Source: Paraburkholderia phytofirmans PsJN (GTDB lineage: Bacteria; Pseudomonadota; Gammaproteobacteria; Burkholderiales; Burkholderiaceae). Taken from it: 64,000 nucleotides of DNA. The position numbers and the translations under genes are program-made. The stretch spans positions 186,001 to 250,000 of the forward strand of contig NC_010676.1 of assembly GCF_000020125.1 (NCBI RefSeq), in the 5' to 3' direction. This document shows, in pieces, positions 1 through 9,476 of this stretch (position 1 is its first letter; each line of letters opens with the position of its first letter). The notes under the pieces were generated by a model. The model was not told where the DNA came from and did no database searches. It saw only the letters and a program-made list of their open reading frames with translations.

Positions 1-102
1 TGCGACGACGCGGTAGTCGAGCTTGCGAAACGCGTTGACCAGTTCGGCGCCGATGCCTTGCGATGCGCCCGTAACGACAACGACTTTTTGTGATGTGCTC
101 AT
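1..102 (-). CDS. Short-chain dehydrogenase/reductase, N-terminal part only
   Basis: The reverse strand opens with ATG at 102 and runs off the window edge after 34 codons. The peptide has a beta strand followed by TGASQGIG, the glycine-rich dinucleotide-binding motif TGxxxGxG of classical SDR enzymes, so it should bind NAD(P)H at its N-terminus. A GGAG ribosome site lies 9 bases before the ATG. The catalytic YxxxK and substrate region are outside the window, so substrate and pathway cannot be given. Confidence 0.85.
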   Translation of the reverse strand, partial: MSTSQKVVVVTGASQGIGAELVNAFRKLDYRVVA

Positions 103-320
103 GGCTGAATCTCCAGATAAGTAACTTGGGATCAAATGCTGATCGGGCCGGTGGCTCCGATGGGTATGAAATCTAGGCGCATCCGCGCCGATCTCGAACA
201 CCCGCCATGGACAAACAGTCTTGCCTGCCAGGTACAAATGGTTTTGCGGTGAGGGAGCAGGCGCGCACGGCCTACGCGACGGCCGAGGTCGCGAGTCGTT
301 ATTTGCGGCGTTGACGCGAT

Positions 321-1484
321 TTATTGCTGGCTTTCCGCCGAGGCCATGCGAAAGACCGAGAGGCCTTCCATCGGGTCCAGTGTTTCTCGCCACGGCGCGC
401 GCTTCAGCAAGCGGACCGTGTCTTCGTAACCCGCAAGCCAGCGCCGTTCGATGCCGGCCGAAGAGAAATCGATGTCCCGGTTCAGATCGTCGTTATCGAA
501 TGCCGGTGCGTCGAGTTCCAGCACGCGCATCGTCGTGCCGCAGCCCCAGCCGAGCAGTTCGCGCACCTGCGGATCATTGCGTGCCGCTTCGGGCAGATGC
601 TGGCCCAGTTCGCGGATCACGTGACGCAAGCGGTGAATCTGCTTCTGTCGATCGAGATGACTCTCCGCGCGGCTCGAGTACTGAATGTCGCGTTGCCGGC
701 TCATGACCTGCAAGATCGACTCGGGCTCAGGACCGCTCGAAGGCCACAACTGCACCGAGAAGATCACCGAGTCGCGCCGCGGGCGGTCGTCGAGCACGGC
801 TTCGAGCGGCGTATTCGAATAGATGCCGCCGTCCCAGTACGATTCGCCTTCCAGTTGCACCGCCGGGAAGCCGGGCGGAAAAGCGGCGGAAGCCATCACG
901 TGTTCGACGTCCAGCAACGCATCGCGATTCGTGAAGTAGCGCATGCGTCCACTGCGGACATTGACCGTGCCGACGGTCAGCCGAGTCGTCTTCTGGTTCA
1001 GGTAGTCGAAATCCACTAGCGAAGCCAGGGTTTCGCGCAGCGGTCCGGTCGAATAGAAAGCTGCCTGATCGGAACGAACGCGTGCCTGAAGGCCCGCCCA
1101 CGACTGCAACTGCGGTGTGAAAAACGACGGCACGCCTTGAGTGACCGTGACAAAATCGCGCAGCCAGTTTGCGAGTCCCGGCAGCCAGTTTGCCGCTTCC
1201 ATGCCCTGGCGTGCCACGCCGTTCCAGAACCGGGTCAGACGCGCCATACGATTCTCAGGCAGATTGCCGGCGATGATCGCGCCGTTTATCGCGCCGATCG
1301 AGGTGCCGATGACCCAATGAGGCTCGACTTTGCCGTCGTGAAGCGCCTGATACACCCCGGCCTGGTAAGCACCGAGGGCGCCGCCGCCCTGAAAGACCAG
1401 CACGATCTGGCCGGGAATGTCCGGCGGCGAATGCGGAGTGTCACTTGCGCCGGTCTGATGTTCGACGTGCGTTTCGTTGCTCAT
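321..1484 (-). CDS. Patatin-like phospholipase family protein
   Basis: This 387-residue protein belongs to the patatin lipid acyl hydrolase family. It has the glycine-rich oxyanion motif GGGALG at residues 33-38, the nucleophile elbow GTSIG with Ser62 at 60-64, and the dyad aspartate in DGG (Asp218), so the Ser-Asp dyad is intact. The remaining 170 residues form the helical C-terminal half usual in this bacterial subgroup. A GTG further upstream would add 15 residues, but the ATG at 1484 has GGGAGG six bases before it and is preferred. There is no signal peptide, so a cytoplasmic or membrane-associated phospholipase or thioesterase-type role is likely. It is transcribed away from the efflux operon. 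The physiological substrate is unknown. Confidence 0.9.
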   Translation of the reverse strand: MSNETHVEHQTGASDTPHSPPDIPGQIVLVFQGGGALGAYQAGVYQALHDGKVEPHWVIGTSIGAINGAIIAGNLPENRMARLTRFWNGVARQGMEAANWLPGLANWLRDFVTVTQGVPSFFTPQLQSWAGLQARVRSDQAAFYSTGPLRETLASLVDFDYLNQKTTRLTVGTVNVRSGRMRYFTNRDALLDVEHVMASAAFPPGFPAVQLEGESYWDGGIYSNTPLEAVLDDRPRRDSVIFSVQLWPSSGPEPESILQVMSRQRDIQYSSRAESHLDRQKQIHRLRHVIRELGQHLPEAARNDPQVRELLGWGCGTTMRVLELDAPAFDNDDLNRDIDFSSAGIERRWLAGYEDTVRLLKRAPWRETLDPMEGLSVFRMASAESQQ

Positions 1485-2109
1485 GACAAACCTCCCGGAC
1501 CCACATTGCGGTGTCGCCGATTCTGCCACGGTATGGATTCACGCCATCACGCGCAGTGGTGAATTTAGTCAACGTTTCCATAATGTCGAAACCAGGCGCG
1601 TTGACGCTGCATAACGTCTAAATGCGAATTGGCTATGGTCCGATTATCGAACACTGATCGCGTGTTGTTTTTTTGATTAGCGATGCTACACTTCCTCAGC
1701 AAACAGATTAAAAGCGTTTCGCGGCAACTGGCCATTGCCTTTTGACACTTCTGCACGGTGTCAGACATCGTATTGACATACCGCTAGAAGAAAAAGGAGC
1801 ACGTATGCAACGGTTGGCGAGCGAGTCTTGATGCATTCATTAGCATCGCACCGACCAGGCGGCTGGTGGCCGTCCACTTCCTTTTTGCCTCGCGTAGCGT
1901 AGATAACGCAACAACGCAGCAATTGATCAGCAAACGAACCTGCCTTCGAGAGCATGCGCATCCGGGCGCGAAGCTGACGCATTAGCGCAGTTTCAATCGT
2001 GTTGCCGGGTGTTGCCGGACCCGCACCGAAGCTGCGAGTCTCCGGTGCAGCCGGTTGCGTCTCGACGCCCGCGCCATACCGCCGCGGAGATTTGCCGACG
2101 GAGATCAAG
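1485..2109. other. Intergenic region upstream of the efflux operon
   Basis: These 625 bases lie between the divergent phospholipase and efflux genes. The stretch from about 1560 to 1800 is clearly richer in A and T than the surroundings and includes a run of seven T near 1666-1673, as expected for a promoter-bearing segment. Open frames on the reverse strand here give arginine- and cysteine-rich peptides of no recognisable family and were not called. No regulator gene accompanies the efflux operon on this side, so its control is not evident. Confidence 0.5.
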
Positions 2110-3792
2110 ATGATACGACGGACGCACGTCTTTGCCGCTTGCCTCGTACTGACAGCCTTCGCGACGCTGAGCGGGTGTCATGAAAAAGAGGCGCCCGCGG
2201 CCGCGCGGCCGCCGGTCAATGTCGGCGTGGTCGACATTGCATTACGCGACGTGCCGGTCGTGTTCGATTACGTCGGCCAGACGGAAAGCTCGCAGCAGGT
2301 CGAAATACGCGCGCGCGTGAACGGCTTTCTCGAGAAGCGCGTCTATCAGGAAGGCTCGATGGTCCATCAGGGCGACGTGATGTTCGTGATGGATCGTAAA
2401 CCCTTCCAGGCGAGTCTCGACGCCGCGCGCGCGGAGTTCGCGCAGCAGAAAGCCCGTCTCGACACCGCGCAGGCGAATCTCAATCGCGTGCGTCCGCTCG
2501 TCGCGAAGAACGCGCTGAGCCAGAAAGACCTCGACGATTCGATTGGCCAGCAGCAGGCAGCGGCGGCGGCGCTCGAACAGGCCCGCGCGAACGTCACGAG
2601 CGCGAACCTGAATCTCGGCTACACGACCATCACGGCGCCGGTCACCGGGCTGTCGAGCTTCGCGAAGAAGCAGGATGGCTCTTACATCGATTCGACCAAT
2701 AGCCTGCTCACGTATGTCGCGAAGCTCGATCCCATGTGGATCAACTTCTCGTTGTCCGAGAACGAAATGCTGCAACTGCGCACGCAGACCGCGAACGGCA
2801 CGCTGAAGCTGCCGCAGATCGACGATCTCGAAGCGGTCATCGTGCTCGCGGACGGCAGCATCTATCCGCAACGCGGCCATATCGCGTTCAGGGACGCGTC
2901 GCTGAGTTCCGAGACCGGCACGTATCTGATTCGCGCGGCCGTGCCCAATCCGGACGGCGCGCTGCGGCCCGGCCAGTTCGTGCGCATCAAGCTGCTGGGC
3001 GCCGAGCGGAGCGCGGCGGTCGCCGTACCGCAAGGCGCGATCTTGCAGGGACCTCGCGGCGAATATGTGTGGACCGTCGACAAGGACAACAAAGCCCAGC
3101 AACGTGCGATCGAAACGGGCGAGTGGAACGGCAACGACTGGGTGGTCAATTCGGGTCTGCGCGTGGGCGATCGCGTGGTGATCGATAACACGTTGCGGTT
3201 GATGCCCGGTGCGGCGGTGAATGCGCATGTCGTGCCGATGCCGGCCGCCAGCGTGAATATTGCCGCGTTGTCAGGTGGAGGAGCGGGGCCGGCTGGTGGT
3301 GGTGGCGGTGGCACTAGTAGCAATGCGGCGAGCGTCGCGGGTCAAACCGACGCAAGTGCCGCGTCTGGCACGGTGAATGGCGCCGCAGGCGCATCAGCCA
3401 ACGCAGCCGCTCAGGCAAATCCAAAGGGCACATCGGCGAACGCGACCAACCCGTCGGCACTCCCGGCTGGACAAACCGCGGTGTTCTTCGCGCTCGGCAG
3501 CGCGAGTCTCGATTCGCAGTCGGCCGACGCGCTCGCGGGCGTCGCGCGTCGCTTGCTCGCCGCGCCCGGTTCGCGCGCCGTGATTTCCGGCTACACCGAT
3601 TCCAGCGGCTCCTATGAAGCCAACGTCAAACTCGCCGCCGCGCGCGCCGCGACAGTCCGTTCAGCGCTGATCGTCGCGGGTGTCGACGTCGCGCGTATCG
3701 ATATGCGCCGTCCCGCGCGCATCGTGGCAAGCGACGCGCCCGACAAGTCGCGCCGTGTCGATGTCACCCTCGCGCCGTCGACGGGGGGCTGA
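2110..3792 (+). CDS. RND efflux periplasmic adaptor lipoprotein with C-terminal OmpA-like domain
   Basis: This 560-residue protein is the membrane-fusion subunit of a tripartite drug-efflux pump. A signal peptide ends in lipobox LSGC (Cys23), so it should be lipid-anchored in the inner membrane facing the periplasm. Residues about 45-385 carry the usual biotinyl-lipoyl, alpha-hairpin (repeated heptads, about 95-165) and beta-barrel modules of the AcrA/MexA family. A Gly/Ala/Asn-rich linker of about 65 residues follows, and then (455-555) a segment resembling the OmpA peptidoglycan-binding domain, with SGYTDSSG, an RAATV helix and a final SRRVDV. AcrA relatives are normally near 380-400 residues, so the tail is extra. 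GGAG precedes the ATG by six bases. The pump gene begins 3 bases after the stop. Confidence 0.9.
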   Translation: MIRRTHVFAACLVLTAFATLSGCHEKEAPAAARPPVNVGVVDIALRDVPVVFDYVGQTESSQQVEIRARVNGFLEKRVYQEGSMVHQGDVMFVMDRKPFQASLDAARAEFAQQKARLDTAQANLNRVRPLVAKNALSQKDLDDSIGQQQAAAAALEQARANVTSANLNLGYTTITAPVTGLSSFAKKQDGSYIDSTNSLLTYVAKLDPMWINFSLSENEMLQLRTQTANGTLKLPQIDDLEAVIVLADGSIYPQRGHIAFRDASLSSETGTYLIRAAVPNPDGALRPGQFVRIKLLGAERSAAVAVPQGAILQGPRGEYVWTVDKDNKAQQRAIETGEWNGNDWVVNSGLRVGDRVVIDNTLRLMPGAAVNAHVVPMPAASVNIAALSGGGAGPAGGGGGGTSSNAASVAGQTDASAASGTVNGAAGASANAAAQANPKGTSANATNPSALPAGQTAVFFALGSASLDSQSADALAGVARRLLAAPGSRAVISGYTDSSGSYEANVKLAAARAATVRSALIVAGVDVARIDMRRPARIVASDAPDKSRRVDVTLAPSTGG

Positions 3793-3795
3793 TCG

Positions 3796-6700
3796 ATGAA
3801 GTTCGCCCACTTTTTTATCGACCGGCCGATCTTCGCGTCGGTGCTGTCGATCATCCTCGTGGTGGCCGGCACCGTCGCGATGTTCAACCTGCCGATCGCG
3901 CAGTTCCCCGATATCGCGCCGCCGACCATCACCGTGAGCGCGACCTATCCGGGCGCAAGCGCGGAGGTTGTCGCGCAGAATGTCGCGGCGCCGCTCGAGC
4001 AGCAGGTAAACGGCGCGGACAACATGATGTACATGAACTCGTCCAGCTCGTCGACCGGCAATATGACGCTGACGGCATACTTCAACATCGGCACGGATCC
4101 GTCGCTGGCGCAGGTGGATGTGCAGAACCGCGTGAATCTGGCGCTGCCCACGCTGCCCGATTCGGTAACGGCGCAAGGCGTGTCGGTGCAGAAGCGCTCG
4201 TCGGCGTTCATGATGGTGATCGCGATCTACTCGCCGGACAACGCGTTCGATCAGTCGTACGTCGCGAACTACGCGAACGTCTATGTGCTCGACGCGTTAA
4301 AGCGCATTCCGGGCGCGAACCAGGCATCGATTTTCGGTTCGGCCGACTACGCCATGCGTATCTGGATCAAGCCCGACCGCATGGCGAAACTCTCCATCAC
4401 CGTCGCCGATGTGCAGCAGGCGATCAGCAACCAGAACCAGCAATTTTCCGCGGGCCGCCTCGGCCAGTCGCCCACCAACGCGCCGGTCCAGCAGACCTTT
4501 CCGGTGGCGACCAAAGGCCGCATGACCAAGCCTGCCGATTTCGACAACATCATCTTGCGCGCCGGTTCGGGCGACGCGTCGACCATCCGCATCAAGGATA
4601 TCGGCCACGCGGAACTGGGCGCGAAAGATTATTCGCTGCGCGGGCGCTACAACGGCAAAACCGCGACGCTGATCGCCGTGTATCAGCAGCCGGGCGCCAA
4701 CGCGCTGCAAGTCGCCAAGCAGGTGCATGCCACGCTCGAGCAGCTGCAAAAGGCCTTTCCTCCCGGCCTGAAATATGAAGTCGCGCTGGATACGACGGAG
4801 TTCGTGCAGGAATCGATCGGTGAAGTCATTCACACGTTGCGCGACGCGGTGATCCTCGTGATTCTCGTCGTGTTCATTTTCCTGCAGAGCTTTCGCGCGA
4901 CGCTCGTACCGCTTCTCGCCGTGCCCGTGTCGATTCTCGGCGCGTTCATCGGCATGCTGGTGTTCGGCTTTTCGGTCAACATGCTGACCTTGTTCGGCAT
5001 GGTGCTGGCCATCGGCATCGTTGTGGACGATGCGATCGTGGTGATCGAGAATGTCGAGCGCAATATGACCGAGTTCGGTCTGCCGCCGAAAGAGGCCGCC
5101 AAACACGCAATGGACGAAGTGACCGGGCCGGTCATCGCGATCGTGCTCGTGCTGCTCGCGGTATTTATTCCGGTGGCGTTTCTGTCCGGCATCACGGGGC
5201 AGTTGTACAAACAGTTCGCGGTGACGATCGCCGTCTCGGTCGTGATCTCAGGCATTGTTGCGTTGACGCTGTCGCCGGCGCTTGCCGCGATTCTGCTCAA
5301 GCCCGGCACGCACAAGAAGAACCGCTTCTTTCTCTGGTTCAACAAGCGTTTCGACCGCCTGACGCAAGGCTATGGACGCGCGGTGCAACTCGCGATACGC
5401 CGCGTCGCGTTGTCGATCCTGCTGATTGTGGCGATGGTGGCGGCGACCGCGGGGCTGTTCAAACACATTCCCTCGTCGTTCCTGCCCACCGAAGATCAGG
5501 GCTATCTGCTCGGCGCGGTGGTGCTGCCCGATGCGGCGAGCCTCGACCGCACCGGCAACCTCTCGCAACGCGCGGAACAATGGTTCGCTAAGCAGCCTGC
5601 TGTCAAATCGGTCGCCGCGCCGATCGGCTACAGCCTGATCGACTCGCAGTACAAGTCGAACGCGGGCACGCTGTTCATCACGCTCAAAGGCTTCAAGGAT
5701 CGTGGCGAGAACGGCACCGCGCAAGACCTGATCCGCGATGCGAACAAGGCGTTTTCCGGCTACACGGACGGCGTGGTAGTGCCGCTGAATCCGCCGTCCA
5801 TTCCCGGGCTCGGCACGACCGGCGGCTTCGAGTTCTGGCTGCAAAGCACCGGCGACGGCAGCTATCAGAACCTTGAAGAGAAGGTGCGCGCGTTCATTGC
5901 GAAGGCGCGTCAGAACCCGGCGTTGCGTGGCGTCAACTCGACCATCAATACGAACTCGCGGCAGTTGCTCGTCGAGGTCGACCGCGAGCGCGCGGAATCG
6001 CTCGGTGTGCCGATTCAGGACATTTACGCCGCGTTGCAGACCATGTTCGGCTCCTCGTATGTGAGTCAATTCCCGAAGAGCAGCCGGCTCTTTCAGGTGA
6101 TCGTGCAAGCCGAGCCGCAATACCGCACACAGCCCGACGACATCCAGCAACTCTACGTGCGCAACCGCAGCGGCGACATGGTGCCGATCAAGGCCGTCAC
6201 GACCGTCCGTTTCGTGCCGGGCGCCGACATCGTCACGCGCTTCAACAATTTTCCCGCCGCGAAAATCACCGGCGATGCCGCGCCGGGACACAGTTCGGGA
6301 GAATCCATCGCCGCGATGGAGCAGATCGCGCACGAGGTGCTCGGCGAAGGTTATAGCTATGCATGGAGCGGCCAGGCCTACGAAGAAAAGCAGGCCGGCT
6401 CGACCGCGATTCTCGTATTCGGTTTTGCCTTGCTGATGGTGTTCCTGATCCTCGCGGCCCAATACGAAAAGTGGTCGTTGCCGATCGGCGTGCTACTGGC
6501 GGTGCCGTTCGCGATATTCGGCGCGCTCATCGGCATTCTGTTGCGCGGCATGGAAGACGACGTGTACTTCCAGATCGGCCTGACCGTGCTGATCGCGCTC
6601 GCGGCGAAGAACGCGATTCTGATCTTCGAGTTCGCCGTCGAGATGCGCGAGAAGGAAGCGCTGTCCCCCTACGACGCCGCGCTCAAAGCCGCGAAGCTGC

Positions 6701-6963
6701 GGCTGCGGCCGATCATCATGACATCGCTGGCGTTCATTCTCGGTTGCGTGCCGCTGGCGATCGCGAGCGGCGCGTCGGCTGCGAGCCGCCGCTCGCTCGG
6801 CACCGGTGTGATCTTCGGCATGCTCGGTGCGACGGTCATCGCGCTGTTCTTCATTCCGATGTTCTTCTGGGGACTCGAAACATTGTCGTCGCGCGGCAAG
6901 AAGGCGCCGGCGCCCGATGCCGGACCGCCGGTGTCGCCGGGGCCGCGGGAGGGAGGGACATGA
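3796..6963 (+). CDS. RND multidrug efflux pump, inner-membrane permease (HAE1 family)
   Basis: This 1055-residue protein is the proton-driven pump of the tripartite system, close in length to AcrB/MexB. It begins MKFAHFFIDRPIFA, the conserved first helix, and has twelve predicted membrane segments with two large periplasmic loops. The paired aspartates of the proton relay are present in IGIVVDDAIVVIENVER (Asp411, Asp412), and a matching basic residue lies in LAAKNAIL in the C-terminal half. Expected substrates are hydrophobic or amphipathic drugs, dyes or solvents, exported from the inner membrane and periplasm through the partner channel. The gene follows the adaptor after 3 bases and overlaps the channel gene by ATGA, so the three are one operon. 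Confidence 0.96.
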   Translation: MKFAHFFIDRPIFASVLSIILVVAGTVAMFNLPIAQFPDIAPPTITVSATYPGASAEVVAQNVAAPLEQQVNGADNMMYMNSSSSSTGNMTLTAYFNIGTDPSLAQVDVQNRVNLALPTLPDSVTAQGVSVQKRSSAFMMVIAIYSPDNAFDQSYVANYANVYVLDALKRIPGANQASIFGSADYAMRIWIKPDRMAKLSITVADVQQAISNQNQQFSAGRLGQSPTNAPVQQTFPVATKGRMTKPADFDNIILRAGSGDASTIRIKDIGHAELGAKDYSLRGRYNGKTATLIAVYQQPGANALQVAKQVHATLEQLQKAFPPGLKYEVALDTTEFVQESIGEVIHTLRDAVILVILVVFIFLQSFRATLVPLLAVPVSILGAFIGMLVFGFSVNMLTLFGMVLAIGIVVDDAIVVIENVERNMTEFGLPPKEAAKHAMDEVTGPVIAIVLVLLAVFIPVAFLSGITGQLYKQFAVTIAVSVVISGIVALTLSPALAAILLKPGTHKKNRFFLWFNKRFDRLTQGYGRAVQLAIRRVALSILLIVAMVAATAGLFKHIPSSFLPTEDQGYLLGAVVLPDAASLDRTGNLSQRAEQWFAKQPAVKSVAAPIGYSLIDSQYKSNAGTLFITLKGFKDRGENGTAQDLIRDANKAFSGYTDGVVVPLNPPSIPGLGTTGGFEFWLQSTGDGSYQNLEEKVRAFIAKARQNPALRGVNSTINTNSRQLLVEVDRERAESLGVPIQDIYAALQTMFGSSYVSQFPKSSRLFQVIVQAEPQYRTQPDDIQQLYVRNRSGDMVPIKAVTTVRFVPGADIVTRFNNFPAAKITGDAAPGHSSGESIAAMEQIAHEVLGEGYSYAWSGQAYEEKQAGSTAILVFGFALLMVFLILAAQYEKWSLPIGVLLAVPFAIFGALIGILLRGMEDDVYFQIGLTVLIALAAKNAILIFEFAVEMREKEALSPYDAALKAAKLRLRPIIMTSLAFILGCVPLAIASGASAASRRSLGTGVIFGMLGATVIALFFIPMFFWGLETLSSRGKKAPAPDAGPPVSPGPREGGT

Positions 6964-8378
6964 GATTCCCTCGATGCCGCTTATTGGCCGCTGTTTGCGC
7001 CTGCTGGTTCGCGGGCTGCACGGTCGGCCCCGACTATCACCGGCCTGCTGTCGACACACCGTCGTCGTTCCGCTATGCGTCACCGGACGCCGAAGTGGTC
7101 GATCAGGGCGCCGTGCAATGGTGGAGCCAGTTCAACGATCCAGTGCTCGATGGCCTGATCCAACGGGCGCTCGATCAGAACAAGGACCTCGCCATCGCGG
7201 CCGCGCGCGTCGACGAATTCTACGGACGCCTGATGACCACGCGTGCCGGGCTCTTCCCACAAGTCGGTGCGAACTTCGGCGGCGGGCGCGGCCGCAGCGT
7301 GCCCGCGCCGGGCTTCGCGCCGGCGGTCGGCAATCAGGTGCAACTGGACGTGATGGCGTCGTGGGAAATCGATCTGTTCGGCCGCCTGCGGCGCCTGACC
7401 GAAGCCGCGCGCGCCGATTATCTCGGCACTCAGGCCGCGCAGCAGGCGACCCGTATCGCGTTGATCTCCAGTGTGGCGACCTCGTATCTGTTGCTGCGCG
7501 ATCTCGACCAGCGGCTGGAAATCGCGAAGTCGACGCTCGCCAGCCGTGCTGATGCGCTCTCGCTGTTTCAGGAGCGCTTCACCGGCGGAGTCGTGTCGCA
7601 ACTTCAGGTGAGTCAGGCGAAGTCCGAATACGAGTCGGCGCAAGCATCCGTGTACGCATTCCAGCAGCAGATCGCGCAACAGGAAAACGCGTTGTCGCTG
7701 CTGCTCGGCGACAACCCCGGACCGATCCCGCGCGGCAAGCCGTTGACGCAACTCAGCGCGCCCGCGATCCCGGCGGGCCTGCCGTCGTCGCTGCTTGAAC
7801 GACGGCCCGATATCTTGCAAGCCGAACAGGCTTTGGTCTCCGCGAACGCGTCGATTGGCGCGGCGCGCGCGCAGTACTTCCCGAGCATTTCGCTGACGGG
7901 CATGTTCGGCGCGGCGAGCACGGCGCTCTCCGGACTGTGGACGGGGCCGGCGCGCATCTGGTCGTTTGCGGGCGCGATCTCGCAGCCGATCTTCACCGGC
8001 GGCGCGATCACAGGATCGGTGCGCACCGCCGAGGCGCAGCAGCAAGAGGCGCTGTTCAGCTACGAGCAGGCTATCCAGTCCGCTTTTGCCGATGTGGAGA
8101 ACGCCTTGGTCGGCGTGGCGCGCGTGCGTGACCAGTTGCAGGCGACCAATCGCCAGGTCGAGGCGCTTGCGCAATATGCTTCGCTCGCGCGCGATTTATA
8201 CGAAGGCGGCTATACGAGCTACCTGGAAGTGCTCGACGCCGAGCGCAGTCTGTTCAATGCGCAGCTTCAGCAGTCGCAATTGCAGGACCAGCAGCTTGCC
8301 GAGATCGTCGCGTTGTACAAGGCGCTTGGCTATGGCTGGAACGTCGACAGCGGCTCGCAGACGCCAACGCGCGGGTGA
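6960..8378 (+). CDS. Outer-membrane efflux channel lipoprotein (NodT/OprM family)
   Basis: This 472-residue protein is the TolC-like exit duct of the efflux system. A signal peptide ends in lipobox FAGC (Cys20), followed by TVGPDYHRP, the characteristic start of mature NodT/OprM lipoproteins. Two related halves, each an OEP repeat with coiled-coil helices, fill the rest, for example the motif LLERRPDILQAE in the middle. It should form a trimeric barrel in the outer membrane and dock onto the adaptor. The ATG overlaps the pump stop codon (ATGA) and is preceded by GGGAGGGAC. It is the last gene of the operon; a perfect inverted repeat follows its stop. Confidence 0.95.
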   Translation: MRFPRCRLLAAVCACWFAGCTVGPDYHRPAVDTPSSFRYASPDAEVVDQGAVQWWSQFNDPVLDGLIQRALDQNKDLAIAAARVDEFYGRLMTTRAGLFPQVGANFGGGRGRSVPAPGFAPAVGNQVQLDVMASWEIDLFGRLRRLTEAARADYLGTQAAQQATRIALISSVATSYLLLRDLDQRLEIAKSTLASRADALSLFQERFTGGVVSQLQVSQAKSEYESAQASVYAFQQQIAQQENALSLLLGDNPGPIPRGKPLTQLSAPAIPAGLPSSLLERRPDILQAEQALVSANASIGAARAQYFPSISLTGMFGAASTALSGLWTGPARIWSFAGAISQPIFTGGAITGSVRTAEAQQQEALFSYEQAIQSAFADVENALVGVARVRDQLQATNRQVEALAQYASLARDLYEGGYTSYLEVLDAERSLFNAQLQQSQLQDQQLAEIVALYKALGYGWNVDSGSQTPTRG

Positions 8379-8379
8379 G

Positions 8380-8395
8380 CCGTTCAATTGAACGG
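8380..8395. terminator. Palindrome between convergent genes, possible terminator
   Basis: The 16 bases CCGTTCAATTGAACGG form a perfect inverted repeat that starts one base after the stop codon of the efflux channel gene and ends 9 bases before the stop of the convergent gene. It can fold as a six-pair stem with an AATT loop on either strand. There is no T run, so Rho-independent termination is not assured. Confidence 0.35.
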
Positions 8396-8404
8396 TGCAA
8401 CGCG

Positions 8405-8788
8405 CTACGCTTTCGGCAGCTTTGATTTCTTGCCGCGTGCACGCGGTTTAGGCTCGACGCCTATGCGCGGATCGCGGGCGAGCACCAGCGCCGTCAATTC
8501 CTCAGCCGCGCTTTCAAACGCGGGATCGTCTTGCGCGATGTAGAGCCACTTGCCGAGCACTGGATGCGGCCGCAAAGCCGGCATCTCATGGATAAGCGCC
8601 GCGTGGCGCTCGTGCGACGTGCACACCAGCAGGCCATTCCACGGCTTGTCGCGGTCCGCGGCAATCAGGCACAAAAGCCCGTCGATATAAGCGGCGTCGC
8701 TGCCGAACATCCGCTTGCTGATAAAAGTCGGATCGCGTTCGAACGCGTCGAAGATCCAGATAAGCGAGTTGCGGACGGACGAGGGCAT
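8405..8788 (-). CDS. Conserved hypothetical protein, faint TfoX-N-like features
   Basis: This protein of 127 residues (ATG at 8788; a GTG at 8842 would add 18) has no signal peptide or membrane segment. The order SVRNSLIWIFDAFE, then KRMFGSDAAYIDGLLCLI, recalls the start of TfoX N-terminal or YjbR-type small alpha/beta domains, where an RMFG turn precedes a beta strand. The match is weak and I would not transfer a function. The last 20 residues are Lys/Arg-rich. It converges on the efflux operon and is followed at a distance by another reverse-strand unknown gene. Confidence 0.6.
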   Translation of the reverse strand: MPSSVRNSLIWIFDAFERDPTFISKRMFGSDAAYIDGLLCLIAADRDKPWNGLLVCTSHERHAALIHEMPALRPHPVLGKWLYIAQDDPAFESAAEELTALVLARDPRIGVEPKPRARGKKSKLPKA

Positions 8789-8861
8789 CGGTGTGAAGAC
8801 CTTGGCGACGTGGGCGATGAGGAGCGAAAAGCATAGCACCACGACGCTCGGCCGAGCTCCG

Positions 8862-9305
8862 TCAATCTGTGCAGATCAGCGCGGTCAGCAACAACGGAAT
8901 GACCGAGTGCACCTTGGCGGTGCTTCCGGCCGCGCGCACGCGCGTTTCGACCGACTCGCTCGGCGCGGACAGCACGACGCCATATAACGGGCCCGCGAGT
9001 GCCTGGCCGCGGCCCTTCTTGAACATGTCGTCGTCCGGCTCGTAGCCGAGCACCGCGTAGACGCGAAAGCCGAACACGGTCATGTCGCTGCCGTGCACGG
9101 GACGAAACGCGTTGACGGAGTTCTTGTCGACCCGCATCGGCTTGGACTCGATGTAGTTGTCGTCGATGAGTTGGGTGATGAACGTGTGGGGACGCGCCTG
9201 ACAGTCGAACTGTGCGTCGAGCGCGTAGGCATGCGATACCGCCGGGCAGAAGCCGGCGCTTGAAACGAGGAGTGCGGCAAGCACTCTGAAAGGATGAGAT
9301 TCCAT
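8862..9305 (-). CDS. Hypothetical exported protein
   Basis: The 147-residue product has a typical Sec signal peptide (hydrophobic stretch LAALLVSSAGF, then AVSHA cleavage near residue 26). The mature part contains a beta-rich segment with FRVYAVLGYEPDDDMF, a GPLYGVVL strand, and a second hydrophobic stretch IPLLLTALI near the C-terminus, which could be a membrane anchor or buried strand. No enzyme motif is visible. Only one cysteine pair can be imagined (Cys34 and Cys145), so a disulphide is possible but unproven. It lies alone between two unrelated genes on the same strand. Confidence 0.65.
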   Translation of the reverse strand: MESHPFRVLAALLVSSAGFCPAVSHAYALDAQFDCQARPHTFITQLIDDNYIESKPMRVDKNSVNAFRPVHGSDMTVFGFRVYAVLGYEPDDDMFKKGRGQALAGPLYGVVLSAPSESVETRVRAAGSTAKVHSVIPLLLTALICTD

Positions 9306-9476
9306 GGCTGACGTGACCGGACTGCGGGCGTCGGTAGGCTGAACGCACGCTAGACATCAGTCTCTCACGGCTACGCGAACTGCGTACGTGCGTCAGCGAA
9401 CGATGGCGGTTCCGCACCCCGGTTCAACCCGAGGCGCAGTCGATCCCTCGCCTTGGCCACCTCACAGCACCTCGAA

